A stretch of 30,597 nt of DNA from a virus, in the IMG/VR virus record IMGVR_UViG_3300043411_001027, positions 1-30,597 of that record; one strand, given 5' to 3'. Each line of letters begins with the position of its first letter. The first letter of the stretch is position 1. Below the pieces are notes generated by a model. The model was not told where the DNA came from, did not search any database, and saw only the letters and a program-made list of their open reading frames with translations. The translations under genes were made by a program, and so were the position numbers. This document shows, piece after piece, positions 19,720 to 28,251 of this stretch.

Positions 19720-19926
19720 ATGAGCTACGAATCAGAATTTAATTTAAACCAAAGGTTATCACCAGAAGAGTTTAAAGAAAAGATTGAGGGTATAATTTTA
19801 AATTTATCACATGATAAAGAATACTGCCATCATTCTACAGATGGTGCAATGGAGAATCTATTAATCGCACTAGGTTATGGTGAAGCTATTCGTTTAATAA
19901 AAACAACAACTCGTTGGTATACTTAA
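19720..19926 (+). CDS. Unknown 68-aa protein
   Basis: MSYESEFNLNQRLSPEEFKE, then IILNLSHDKEYCHHSTDGAM and a helical end. TTTAGGAG precedes the ATG. No family recognised. Confidence 0.6.
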   Translation: MSYESEFNLNQRLSPEEFKEKIEGIILNLSHDKEYCHHSTDGAMENLLIALGYGEAIRLIKTTTRWYT

Positions 19927-19951
19927 TAACTATTTTAAAAGGATAAATAAA

Positions 19952-21043
19952 ATGCAAGAAAAGATAACATTGAAAGTCGGGGATATTTTAGCGAAGACTA
20001 TTGATTATGTTAATCATCCAATTATGACAATAGTGAGATTTGAAGCAGACAAAATTATACTCAATCATGACGGTGGGTGTTGGCGTAGAGATTTAACTCA
20101 ACACGGATATAAATTCTACGTTAATGGTAAACCATACGCAAGTGAGAACATCATTGTGCCAGATTTTAAGAAAGAAAATAAAATGGAATATCAAGAAATT
20201 ACACCAGAAAATATCGCGGAAGTATTAGAATTTAATAAGTCACTAGGTTTAAAAGTTGACAATATTAGAATTGAGGATAATTGTATTTGCTTTAATTTTA
20301 ATGGCTACAAGCAGGAGTTTGAATTTGATGACGATGGTGACACTAAATGGTTGCAACATACTGAAATTGAAACAGGCAAACTTAAACCACTTCCGAAAGC
20401 CAACCCGTTTGATGTAGTTAAGGTAGGGGATTGGGTTAAAAGCAAAAAAACACTTTATCATTATCAATGCCAATTACCATATCGCACTAAAGATAAATGG
20501 TATCAACGTGTCGAACTAAATAATAAAAAATGCTTTGTATGCAATAGCAATGGCTCAGGCTACAGCTCAAGTGATTCACCATGCGATTGGGATCTTACCG
20601 ACATACGGGACTACAACCCTACTGAATGCGTGCTAAAGATTGGGGATGAATTTTTTAGCGGTAGTGGTCCTTTACGATTGATCATGCGTTTTGATTATGT
20701 TAATGAGCGCGTACATTACATGAGTAGTTGGAGTAGTGGCTCTATTAGATTCAACGTCTTCAGCGCGTTAATAGAGCAAATTGAAATCAACGGCAGGAAA
20801 TACGACAAAATAACTATTCCAAAATTTGACTTTGTTAAATGCTTAGTTGATGCTGGGTTTACTCTTAACGGAGATGGAGATTTATATGCGATTGGTTCAT
20901 CGTGGAATGAATCAATAATTTGTCTAGAGAAAAAAGATGATAGACAATGGTTTTTAAATTGTAGTAGTAATTTAACAGAGGCAACACCAGCTAATGCACA
21001 AATCATTGTTAGCATGGCAAACTTAGCGAAAGGGATAAAATAA
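19952..21043 (+). CDS. Large unknown protein of the early operon (363 aa)
   Basis: A 363-aa protein with many short strands and aromatic residues. Internal likeness is visible between the N-terminal VGDILAKTIDYVNHPIMTIV, a middle VKVGDWVKSKKTL and a later LKIGDEFFSGSGPLRLIMRF. Each has a 'GD' turn followed by a strand and an R-F-D/E-x-D end, so it may contain three copies of a small beta domain. The last 70 residues (KCLVDAGFTLNGDGDLYAIG) form another alpha-beta unit. I cannot assign a function. It precedes a strong terminator. Confidence 0.65.
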   Translation: MQEKITLKVGDILAKTIDYVNHPIMTIVRFEADKIILNHDGGCWRRDLTQHGYKFYVNGKPYASENIIVPDFKKENKMEYQEITPENIAEVLEFNKSLGLKVDNIRIEDNCICFNFNGYKQEFEFDDDGDTKWLQHTEIETGKLKPLPKANPFDVVKVGDWVKSKKTLYHYQCQLPYRTKDKWYQRVELNNKKCFVCNSNGSGYSSSDSPCDWDLTDIRDYNPTECVLKIGDEFFSGSGPLRLIMRFDYVNERVHYMSSWSSGSIRFNVFSALIEQIEINGRKYDKITIPKFDFVKCLVDAGFTLNGDGDLYAIGSSWNESIICLEKKDDRQWFLNCSSNLTEATPANAQIIVSMANLAKGIK

Positions 21044-21048
21044 CAAAT

Positions 21049-21077
21049 AACCCCTGTACTTAAGTTTACAGGGGTTT
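21049..21077 (+). terminator. Strong terminator of the rightward operon
   Basis: A 10-bp perfect stem (AACCCCTGTA/TACAGGGGTT) with an 8-nt loop lies right after the 363-aa gene, with a short T-run in the stem end and beyond. Confidence 0.8.
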
Positions 21078-21095
21078 AGTTCTGCTTGATTTTAA

Positions 21096-21263
21096 ATGCC
21101 CAGAACTATAGCATTCGCCAATTTCGCTTGTGATTTAGCAAAACAAAGCGATGTTAAGTATATGTACTTTACTAATCGCAATATTAAACCGAGCTGGACA
21201 AAAGGGTTAGGTTTACATGTAACTAAATATTTTAATTTTTATGAGGTTAATATGAAACGGTGA
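21096..21263 (+). CDS. Unknown 55-aa basic protein
   Basis: MPRTIAFANFACDLAKQSDV, then YMYFTNRNIKPSWTKGLGLH and a short end. It lies between two terminators on the plus strand, which is unusual for a member of the operon. TCTGCTT upstream is no clear ribosome site. It may be expressed by read-through, or only by chance open. Confidence is moderate. Confidence 0.4.
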   Translation: MPRTIAFANFACDLAKQSDVKYMYFTNRNIKPSWTKGLGLHVTKYFNFYEVNMKR

Positions 21264-21288
21264 AAAAAGGGGTAATTCCCATTTTTTA
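21262..21288. terminator. Bidirectional terminator between convergent operons
   Basis: AAAAAAGGGG, TAATT, then CCCATTTTTT forms a symmetric hairpin with A-runs on one side and T-runs on the other. It can stop rightward early and leftward late transcription. The endolysin stop codon lies inside it. Confidence 0.75.
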
Positions 21289-21903
21289 CATTACAAGCTT
21301 TTTGTACTTAGCCAATGCTAATTTTTGTTCTGTTAATCCATTTGTACCGCCGTTAATCGCTTTACAAACACCAACTACGTCATCTTTTCTAGCTGGAATA
21401 CCACAGCCTTTATCCAACCAGTACCACACGGCACTAATTACAGCACCGTTAGGGGTACGCACCCAATCATCAACTGTATCGATAGTTAGATTAAGCTGTT
21501 CACCACGTGAATGCAACCAATTAAGAAAACTCAAATACATACCTTGTCCAGTAAGCTGCGTAAGACCACCACCTCTATATTCATAACCATCATTATCACT
21601 AGTTCCGTCTGTCTCATTACCCATGCGTGTACCATACACTAAATTGGCAATAGCCTGTTGGTCGGCTGGATGGTCTTTTGTCCGCCCAATTTTATTAGCT
21701 AGTTCGGTTGTTACACGTTTTGGGAACATCTTTACTAATGATTCTGCACTATAATTTAAGTTCTCGCTTAATCGCTCAAAGTCGCCTGTTTCAACTGAAA
21801 ATCTAGCTAACATATGCGCTAATTCAAGCTTGTTAGTAATTCCAAATTTACCTGCTAACTCAACTGTTTGTTGAGCGAGGGGTTTTAGTTTTGTTGTATC
21901 CAT
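21286..21903 (-). CDS. Endolysin, GH19 chitinase-like
   Basis: A 205-aa single-domain enzyme. The GH19 signature includes RFSVETGDFERLSENLNYSA with E38 and E47 as the likely catalytic pair, and YRGGGLTQLTGQGMY. There is no signal peptide or cell-wall-binding domain, as is usual for endolysins that cross the membrane through a holin. It cleaves the peptidoglycan glycan chain. It is the last gene of the leftward late operon, after the lipoprotein and large terminase. Confidence 0.9.
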   Translation of the reverse strand: MDTTKLKPLAQQTVELAGKFGITNKLELAHMLARFSVETGDFERLSENLNYSAESLVKMFPKRVTTELANKIGRTKDHPADQQAIANLVYGTRMGNETDGTSDNDGYEYRGGGLTQLTGQGMYLSFLNWLHSRGEQLNLTIDTVDDWVRTPNGAVISAVWYWLDKGCGIPARKDDVVGVCKAINGGTNGLTEQKLALAKYKKLVM

Positions 21904-21906
21904 TTT

Positions 21907-22053
21907 TTAATTCCAATTCATGTTAAAAGTAGTTTGGTTCGGTGACCAATTCACACTAGCAGAGTCAGGCATTAAAGCTTGAGCATTGTAGTGTCCTTGT
22001 TGCGTTGCACAACTGCACAACTGCACAACGCTAATTAATATCAGCTTTTTCAT
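21907..22053 (-). CDS. Small lipoprotein, possible outer-membrane spanin
   Basis: A 48-aa protein: MKKLILISVVQLCSCATQQG, a short signal peptide with lipobox-like LCSC and a Gln/Asn-rich mature part (NWSPNQTTFNMNWN). Rz1-type o-spanins are short lipoproteins located near the endolysin gene, as here, but this one lacks the Pro-rich sequence. Three tandem copies of GCACAACT lie in the signal region on the plus strand. A superinfection-exclusion lipoprotein is an alternative. Confidence 0.6.
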   Translation of the reverse strand: MKKLILISVVQLCSCATQQGHYNAQALMPDSASVNWSPNQTTFNMNWN

Positions 22054-22062
22054 GTTACAATC

Positions 22063-23568
22063 CTAATATAAAGTATCCCAAACGCTGGCTTTACCAGCTA
22101 GTAATTTCTTAATTCCCATAACTGTGTTATCAACCTGATCATCATGTGCATGTGTCATTTCGGCGTTAAAATCCTCATGCTCAGTAATATAATCATTAAG
22201 CCATGGAGCACCATAGAGTAAATATAAATATCCATTCTCGAGATAAGTTAGAATGTCGTTAACTTCGCTAACTTTGTCCCTGCCCTTTGGGTATGCTTTA
22301 ATTGGTATACCGCTGTCTTTTAGCTCCTGAATTAAGCCCGTGCCGCTTACTTTGTCCTCAATATATACATCCCTTACTTGTCCATATGCGGTGATGTTAA
22401 GCTCTTGGCATTTGTTCCAGAATGTTATCATATTACGCTTAAGCTGCGGAGACTCCCATTTGCCACGTAATACATCAATGAGATAAACCTTGTTATCAAC
22501 TCCAAGCCCCCAATGCATAAACACGCTATAATCGTTATGCTCTTTGGTTTTTTGGGCTGTATCGGCTGTTATAATTCGATGTTTAAGTTTTGGCAATTCA
22601 TTGTAATAATTAAACCATTCGGATTTAATCAAATTACCACCACGCATAATTGGCCGCTGCATGTACTGGGATGAGAACAGAAAGTTGTTTCTGTTTTTAA
22701 CGGTTAGAAGTCTTCTAATCGGCTCTTTAACTTCCCAGTAACTAAACTGATCATCAATTTGCTTGCGCTTATCAATATAAGTTTTAACATCCTCAGGTAA
22801 GGTTGCAATATACTCATCATCAATTAATGCTGGAATAGTTACATCGTGCCAATCGGCAGGACATTGATCTATCACATGTTGAGTTGTATCAGCCTTTGAT
22901 AGTCGCTGCATAATCAAAATGACTGGAACAGTATCATCAGCAAGCCGAGTAGTTATGGCGTACTCACTGTTATAATTGGCTGAATTGACGTAAGGTTTAG
23001 AGTTGATTTCAGTTGCTTTAAGAGGGTCATCAATAATCAAGCAACCACTAAAGACAGGCGTATCCAAATATCCAGCACGAAACCCCATGACCTGAGAACC
23101 CGTCGAGCTAAACTTACTCTCGCCGCCCTCATCCGTGTACCAATGCGTTACTGCGCCAGCACCAGACTTAAGCGCACTATCTGGGAATAACTCAAGGTAT
23201 TCAGGCGATTGCATGATATTTCTAATACAGCGTGAATTACGTAGAATCAAATCATCACTTGCCGAAAGCTGTAAGAATCTACATTTTGGATTAAGTGCAA
23301 AGCCGTAAGCAAGTAGCATGATAGATAATTGCTCACTCTTGCCACTGCCAGGCGGCACGTTGATAATCAATCGCTTTAATTCTCCACTGATAACCCTATC
23401 TACCAAGTTAGCGATAATAATGTGATGCCAGTTAAGCTTATATTTATAGCCGTATGACACTTTGAAGAAATAGCGCACAAAATTCATAAAAGACGCAAGA
23501 ACAAATTCTCTTGTTTGATTAATTCGCTTAATTTCTTTGATCTTAAACTCTAGCTCTTCTTGCGTCAT
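22063..23568 (-). CDS. terL: Terminase large subunit
   Basis: A 501-aa protein. Walker A PPGSGKS at 72-78, Walker B LIIDDP at about 177-182, and a coupling region around 220 (LIMQRL). The C-terminal RNase-H-like nuclease has the aspartate set D336 (RIITADTAQ), D405 (VYIEDKVSGT) and D476/D477/D480 (HAHDDQVDN). It matches the phage large terminase with the C-terminal domain of the TIGR01630 type. It pumps and cuts DNA into the head. It lies among late genes, between the holin/spanin candidates and the lysis genes, well away from the small-terminase-like gene. Confidence 0.93.
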   Translation of the reverse strand: MTQEELEFKIKEIKRINQTREFVLASFMNFVRYFFKVSYGYKYKLNWHHIIIANLVDRVISGELKRLIINVPPGSGKSEQLSIMLLAYGFALNPKCRFLQLSASDDLILRNSRCIRNIMQSPEYLELFPDSALKSGAGAVTHWYTDEGGESKFSSTGSQVMGFRAGYLDTPVFSGCLIIDDPLKATEINSKPYVNSANYNSEYAITTRLADDTVPVILIMQRLSKADTTQHVIDQCPADWHDVTIPALIDDEYIATLPEDVKTYIDKRKQIDDQFSYWEVKEPIRRLLTVKNRNNFLFSSQYMQRPIMRGGNLIKSEWFNYYNELPKLKHRIITADTAQKTKEHNDYSVFMHWGLGVDNKVYLIDVLRGKWESPQLKRNMITFWNKCQELNITAYGQVRDVYIEDKVSGTGLIQELKDSGIPIKAYPKGRDKVSEVNDILTYLENGYLYLLYGAPWLNDYITEHEDFNAEMTHAHDDQVDNTVMGIKKLLAGKASVWDTLY

Positions 23569-23583
23569 ATTTATTCCATTAAA

Positions 23584-23793
23584 TCATTTAGCTGACTTGG
23601 CAACTAGCAAATAGCCGTTTGCAAAACTTGCTACAGCTTCATAATATTGTGGCTTGAATAATTTAACATAGATCATCACAACCCCAATTAGAGTAGCTAA
23701 GTTGAAAATTTGATCTTGTAAACAATCCGCGGCATCCTGCTGGAGTTTATTCCACCAAGTCACCCAAATATTTTTATCAAACATTTTCTTCAC
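23584..23793 (-). CDS. Small membrane protein, holin candidate (69 aa)
   Basis: An amphipathic start (MKKMFDKNIWVTWWNKLQQD) is followed by one membrane helix (IFNLATLIGVVMIYVKLF) and a second, weaker hydrophobic stretch (AVASFANGYLLVA). Size and place before the terminase and endolysin fit a holin. It follows a terminator at 23799-23822, so it may be expressed separately. Confidence 0.55.
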   Translation of the reverse strand: MKKMFDKNIWVTWWNKLQQDAADCLQDQIFNLATLIGVVMIYVKLFKPQYYEAVASFANGYLLVAKSAK

Positions 23794-23798
23794 CCATT

Positions 23799-23822
23799 AA
23801 AAAACCACCAATTAAGGCGGCT
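23799..23822 (-). terminator. Intrinsic terminator between the spanin-like and holin-like genes
   Basis: On the minus strand CCGCC, TTAATT, GGTGG then TTTTTT. The stem uses a G-U pair that only the leftward RNA can form, so it acts in that direction. Confidence 0.65.
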
Positions 23823-23823
23823 G

Positions 23824-24087
23824 TTATTTTGATTTTAGTTGTTGTTTTATATCAGTCAAATCAGTCTGAATTGATGATAATTGGACTTGCAACACAGCCC
23901 ATTTGGTATCTTGCTCAGATCTTGAATGTTCTAGAACTTGCATTCTTGAATCTAACTCTTGAATCTGCTTCGTTTGTGCGACATCATTAGTATATATTGA
24001 AAATACTAAAAATAATCCACCACCTAAAGTAAACCAATTCTGTTTAATTACGCTCCATATATTTTTCTCTGTTTCATTCATCGTCAT
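23824..24087 (-). CDS. One-TM coiled-coil protein, inner-membrane spanin or holin-like (87 aa)
   Basis: A short N-terminus, one membrane helix (NWFTLGGGLFLVFSIY, residues 16-31), then a periplasmic coiled coil (QIQELDSRMQVLEHSRSEQD ... QTDLTDIKQQL). This is the topology of an i-spanin, which would pair with the lipoprotein at 21907-22053. A holin-associated XhlA-like role is possible, but XhlA carries its helix at the other end. Confidence 0.55.
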   Translation of the reverse strand: MTMNETEKNIWSVIKQNWFTLGGGLFLVFSIYTNDVAQTKQIQELDSRMQVLEHSRSEQDTKWAVLQVQLSSIQTDLTDIKQQLKSK

Positions 24088-24099
24088 TGATCCCTGAAA

Positions 24100-24115
24100 G
24101 CGGTATTGCTACCGC
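24100..24115 (-). terminator. Weak hairpin between tail-fibre and membrane genes
   Basis: GCGGTA and TACCGC pair around a GCAA tetraloop on the minus strand, followed by only TTTC. It may be a weak terminator or processing site. Confidence 0.4.
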
Positions 24116-24120
24116 CTTGA

Positions 24121-24612
24121 TTATTCCACCACCACCAAATTAGCGGCGATTTTAGTTACTGTATAAACCATACCAGCACGCATATTCACAAACGCGCCAG
24201 CAGTATCAAACATTGGGCTAGAGCCTTTATTTTGAACAGTACCATTGCTGAATGTAATAACTAAATCATTAGTATCACACTCAAATACATGGACTTTACC
24301 GACCGCCGTAATGTCATCAACATCAATAGCCACATCACCATTGAATACTTGATAATCTTTGGCTGGGTCGAACGCAGTACCAGCCGTTGTATTAGCTGAG
24401 TACGACACTGTTGCCGGAGCTGGTACAAGTAATTCAAAATCTGCCAAAGCAGGAGTACCCTTGAAAATTGGCTTAGTCAAACGATGGATTTCACCGCTCG
24501 GCAATTTAAACAGTGTATGTTGTTGGAAGTTTTGCACACCAGTAGTTGGCAATGCTGCAACTACGTTAATCGTCTTTGCCGTACCTAAATCAATACTATC
24601 AAAATTAGACAT
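24121..24612 (-). CDS. Tail-associated protein sharing the fibre's N-terminal domain (163 aa)
   Basis: Residues 1-60 (MSNFDSIDLGTAKTINVVAA, LPTTGVQNFQQHTLFKLPSG, RLTKPIFK, ADFELLVPAP) are a clear paralogue of the first 60 residues of the fibre at 25152-26900. The rest is a beta-rich domain (VFECDTNDLVITFSNGTVQN). The shared part probably attaches to the same tail site. It may be a second small fibre or a trimmed copy of the first. Confidence 0.7.
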   Translation of the reverse strand: MSNFDSIDLGTAKTINVVAALPTTGVQNFQQHTLFKLPSGEIHRLTKPIFKGTPALADFELLVPAPATVSYSANTTAGTAFDPAKDYQVFNGDVAIDVDDITAVGKVHVFECDTNDLVITFSNGTVQNKGSSPMFDTAGAFVNMRAGMVYTVTKIAANLVVVE

Positions 24613-24614
24613 AT

Positions 24615-25148
24615 TTAATCCTTAATATATTCAATAAAATAAACTTTCACAAGTTCACCGTCTTTGACTTTGATATGGCTAAGTTTTTGAGCTTGTGGAA
24701 TAGTTGCTTTAATAGCTTCAATTTCATCAGTACTTATAAATTTAGCCACGTCAATAGTCGCCCTTAATTCATACGATACTTGATCAGGCTTGCCATAGTT
24801 ATATGACAACCAATTAATGCCGCACGAATCAAACTCACCACCCTTGTACTTCTTGATAATTCTGATGGTTCGTGTTCCCTCAGAGTCAAAAAACACACCA
24901 AGCATTTCAATGTCCTGATCTTTGATATTTAAAAAGGCCACCATTTTACTGATAGCCTCTTTATCGTGGAAGAACAAGCCAAGCCGCTTGCCGTCGCCGT
25001 CAACTTCCCAGCCAGTTGCAGATAAACCTAACGCCCGAATATCATCAAAGTATTTGTAACATTGATTATCCACTGGATTTGCATTAGTGTCGCTTACATC
25101 AACCGCTTTAGTTGCAAGCGTATATTCATGAATTTTGTAATTTTGCAT
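24615..25148 (-). CDS. Unknown 177-aa tail-region protein
   Basis: Starts MQNYKIHEYTLATKAVDVSD and contains alternating strands with a KRLGLFFHDKEAISKMVAF and EFDSCGINWLSYNYGKPDQV region. It lies between two proteins with the shared fibre domain, with gaps of 2-3 nt. The position suits a fibre chaperone or cap, but no family is recognised. Confidence 0.6.
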   Translation of the reverse strand: MQNYKIHEYTLATKAVDVSDTNANPVDNQCYKYFDDIRALGLSATGWEVDGDGKRLGLFFHDKEAISKMVAFLNIKDQDIEMLGVFFDSEGTRTIRIIKKYKGGEFDSCGINWLSYNYGKPDQVSYELRATIDVAKFISTDEIEAIKATIPQAQKLSHIKVKDGELVKVYFIEYIKD

Positions 25149-25151
25149 ATT

Positions 25152-26900
25152 CTATCCTATTGAATGTTGTAGAATTCTTATGTTTGCATATAAATTGGTG
25201 TAAGGTGTAGATGATGGAATTTCATAACGTAATTCTACGCCCGCACCACTGTAACCAGATCCATTGTAAACCATTGACAATGTGCCCTTCTGTGTGCCTC
25301 TTTGACGGTCTGCTACAATGAATTCATTTATATCCACGATTCCAGATCCTGCAATCAGATCCATCCTTAAATCTATCTCCATATAAACCTTACGACTCAT
25401 TAATGTAGAGCCGGAACCTGACTCCCAGATATCAATCCATACTGAGTAGCTTTGATAGTTCCCGAGAGCGACATCGAATTCTTTCATCATAGCAGACAAG
25501 TTAGTACCAGACATCCCACTTATTTGCTGGGATAAATCAGGGAAAAACGTAACAGTTTGGAAGCTTGAACCAGTTACTGTACCAAAATAATCAGCTGTGG
25601 ACCTTAAAACTTGACCTGCTGCAGTGGGGAATACTTCTGTAACCGTACCTGCAGAGTTAGTAATAACCCCACCTGGATTTACTGGCTCAGTTCCGCCTCC
25701 GCCACCAGCTGATTGAGCTGTAGTTAAAATCATATTAGCACTAGAAGCTGTACCAGTGTAAGTTACAGTTGAAGTTACTGAATCAGCATCATGTAAAACA
25801 TACCAGCCAGTACCTATTGAAATACTAGAAATCTGGGTATTTTCTAACTTGATATAAGCGAACTCACTAGCACCTAAATCTGGCAGTAAGATGTTGCCAG
25901 TTGAGCCAGTTAAATCTGAGTCACGGATTGTACATGCTTTTTTACCAAATGTGGTTAAACCGTCAGCAGTAGCGTTAAAACATAATATGCCAAACTCGAG
26001 ATAAGTTGCCGCAGTATTTCCAACTACTGACATCCCCTCGAGCAGGTGACTGCCGCCAGAATCAGTAAATTTAATTGCCCTCTGACCTCCCCAAGTAACA
26101 TCACCAGCTATATGTAAATTTCTGAAAGTGATATGCTCGCATAATCCAGTGATTTCTATACCACCATACATCATGCTAGTTTTGCCAGCGCCCTCAAAGG
26201 TGATATAATTCTGGTCTGCCAGTGTCCAGCCGCCTGCATGGTCGTAACCTGACATAATATTTACACGTGAGCCAAAATCTATCCAGCCAGATGTAAAATC
26301 TGCAACAGTCTGATATGGAGCTTCAATTGATTTCCCGTGATTGGCGGGAGAGCCTTTATCACTAGATATCCAATACTCCCCAGAGTACTGGAGAGCAGCT
26401 TCCGCTAAATTTGGGTCGCGAAGTTTCTCGTAATAAGATTCTGTAGGTGATTTGTAAATAAAGTAAAAAACTTCACCAGCGACTAAATTTAATCTTGTAT
26501 TGTAAGTTGTACTACCCCCACCACTAGTTGCAGTCGAAAGATTGTCTAGAGCTCTTCTATTTATAACACGAGTGTTTTGTAAAGTAAGCCTACCGTCAGC
26601 TACACAGATAACCAGCAATTCAGTATTCTCTACCAAACCAGTAGTATCAAAGTCCATGTCACCATTAACTTCGATTATATCGCTTGCTGATAGCGGAGTT
26701 TTTCCAGAAGTAACTAGCAATTCAAAATCAGTAATTAACGGCGTAGCTTTAAATATCGGCTTAGTCAGTCTAAAAACTTGACCGCTAGGTAGTTTGAATA
26801 AAGTACCTTGCTGGAAGTTTTCAACATTAGTAGTTGGCAAATCTGTCACTACTTGAATAGTCGCGGCAGTGCCTAATTCAATTTGGTCTATATTACCCAT
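25152..26900 (-). CDS. Tail fibre/spike protein with parallel beta-helix-like middle
   Basis: A 582-aa protein. Residues 1-75 form the attachment-like domain shared with 24121-24612. The middle (about 170-380) has right-handed beta-helix features: short repeating strands with turns, HAGGWTLADQNYITFEGAGK, TFRNLHIAGDVTW, ACTIRDSDLTGSTGNILLPD. A Gly-rich hinge (SAGGGGGTEP) near 395 leads to a C-terminal beta domain. Such spikes recognise or degrade host surface glycans. It is probably the receptor-binding protein; no enzymatic residues can be assigned by eye. Confidence 0.75.
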   Translation of the reverse strand: MGNIDQIELGTAATIQVVTDLPTTNVENFQQGTLFKLPSGQVFRLTKPIFKATPLITDFELLVTSGKTPLSASDIIEVNGDMDFDTTGLVENTELLVICVADGRLTLQNTRVINRRALDNLSTATSGGGSTTYNTRLNLVAGEVFYFIYKSPTESYYEKLRDPNLAEAALQYSGEYWISSDKGSPANHGKSIEAPYQTVADFTSGWIDFGSRVNIMSGYDHAGGWTLADQNYITFEGAGKTSMMYGGIEITGLCEHITFRNLHIAGDVTWGGQRAIKFTDSGGSHLLEGMSVVGNTAATYLEFGILCFNATADGLTTFGKKACTIRDSDLTGSTGNILLPDLGASEFAYIKLENTQISSISIGTGWYVLHDADSVTSTVTYTGTASSANMILTTAQSAGGGGGTEPVNPGGVITNSAGTVTEVFPTAAGQVLRSTADYFGTVTGSSFQTVTFFPDLSQQISGMSGTNLSAMMKEFDVALGNYQSYSVWIDIWESGSGSTLMSRKVYMEIDLRMDLIAGSGIVDINEFIVADRQRGTQKGTLSMVYNGSGYSGAGVELRYEIPSSTPYTNLYANIRILQHSIG

Positions 26901-27415
26901 CAGTTCACCTCACCATCAATTGCCGAACCATCGGCCGTTTTATAAAATGTTAGTTCGCTACCAGCGCGTAACCCCCACACCATACCGCTTAATAGCGGGC
27001 TTATGCCCAATACTGGCAAATCAAAAGTCACTGTGATATCTGCCGTTGCAATAATTTTATATTTTTTCATTGCTGGTAAATTTGCACTAAGTATAGTCTG
27101 ATCTGTGCCGCATTTTTGCGTTGCGATGGCATTATCAAAATTGCCGTCTACCCCACGATATGAATCCTCAACATCGCCATCACCTTTGATAATCCAGTTT
27201 GATGGACTTGATGCAGGCAATGCACGCAATATATAATCGCGGTCTGTAGCTGTATCATATACAGTTAATCCTGCGTATTGTTCAGCTAAAGGAATTGCAT
27301 AAGCCTGCGTTAAACTAGTGACAACTTTAGTACCGCCCGTAGTAGCACCTCCGCCCCCTGAATTAATAATTTTGTCCCAGTTATAGGCTGGAGCACCTAC
27401 TATTGATTTACCCAT
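26900..27415 (-). CDS. Tail fibre-type protein (171 aa)
   Basis: Begins MGKSIVGAPAYNWDKIINSG, like the start of the collar-type fibre (GHINPLVAVPMYQWGDFLQF): a hydrophobic stretch, then Y-x-W. A Gly-rich hinge (SGGGGATTGG) leads to VTSLTQAYAIPLAEQYAGLT, a segment like those of fibre and trimming proteins. The stop touches the next ATG (TAATG type). Probably a small fibre or adaptor. Confidence 0.6.
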   Translation of the reverse strand: MGKSIVGAPAYNWDKIINSGGGGATTGGTKVVTSLTQAYAIPLAEQYAGLTVYDTATDRDYILRALPASSPSNWIIKGDGDVEDSYRGVDGNFDNAIATQKCGTDQTILSANLPAMKKYKIIATADITVTFDLPVLGISPLLSGMVWGLRAGSELTFYKTADGSAIDGEVN

Positions 27416-27424
27416 AATAAACTC

Positions 27425-28231
27425 CTAAAGTGGTATTCTCATTGTTGCTTTGATTATAAAAACAACGGCCTTATTTTTCATGCGTGTTTCACTAGCGATA
27501 TTCCCCGATTTCATCCCTTGCACATCTACATTAATGCCAGCTGAAACAAAACCTAAATCACCGTTATACATTCCTTTATTACCATTACCATCATATAGAC
27601 CAGGGGTATCACCAACAACCTCAGTATTAGCTATCGAGAAATTCATACTTGTAATTTGTGCGGTTGCATTATGTGCATGATCTTGTACTGCATCAGCTTG
27701 ATAATTACCAATTGCCCGAGCTGCAGTTTTACCACGCACGGTTAAATCTTGCATGTCTGGAATAAAACCAGATGAGTAATTTTCCCAATTTGCGGTTAAC
27801 CAATCATGCAATAAACTATATTTAACAATATCAAAAGCTCTACCGTCCATAACAAAATAGCCAGCAGGTGCGACTTCATCAGTGAATGAGAATATAGTAC
27901 CAAGAGCAACAGTTACGTCAGTTGTATAATCGTTGATTGTTGAATCCCAGAAATACTTGATAAGTGTTTTCTCATCAATGTACTCAGTACCAGGGCGACC
28001 AACCAACGGAAAGTCTGCTCTAGTGTCATATGACTCTGTCATTAATCTAGCAACATATTCCTTTTGCGTAGCATCCCAAAAATACTCAACGTTAGTGCTT
28101 AGATCTATATATGTCGAGCCAGAAACGCCCACGGGTGGGAATCTTGAAGCGTCTGCAAACCTACGGGTGAATTGAAGAAAATCACCCCACTGGTACATTG
28201 GAACCGCAACGAGCGGATTAATATGCCCCAT
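27425..28231 (-). CDS. Tail fibre with collar-like domain (268 aa)
   Basis: After a short N-terminus come two copies of one unit: VGVSGSTYIDLSTNVEYFWD and VGRPGTEYIDEKTLIKYFWD. A phage tail-collar-like domain follows (GTIFSFTDEVAPAGYFVMDG, then IPDMQDLTVRGKTAARAIGN and QDHAHNATAQI). This domain order is common in fibre proteins of tailed phages and binds the distal fibre. The C-terminus ends in a basic beta strand (VVFIIKATMRI). It is the first gene after the baseplate proteins. Confidence 0.85.
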   Translation of the reverse strand: MGHINPLVAVPMYQWGDFLQFTRRFADASRFPPVGVSGSTYIDLSTNVEYFWDATQKEYVARLMTESYDTRADFPLVGRPGTEYIDEKTLIKYFWDSTINDYTTDVTVALGTIFSFTDEVAPAGYFVMDGRAFDIVKYSLLHDWLTANWENYSSGFIPDMQDLTVRGKTAARAIGNYQADAVQDHAHNATAQITSMNFSIANTEVVGDTPGLYDGNGNKGMYNGDLGFVSAGINVDVQGMKSGNIASETRMKNKAVVFIIKATMRIPL

Positions 28232-28251
28232 GTTTATATCCTTTTTAAAAG

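Noticed and set aside
21907-22053. GCACAACT tandem repeat as a regulatory iteron
   Set aside because: It lies within the signal-peptide codons of a small lipoprotein gene and has only three short copies; slippage is enough to explain it.
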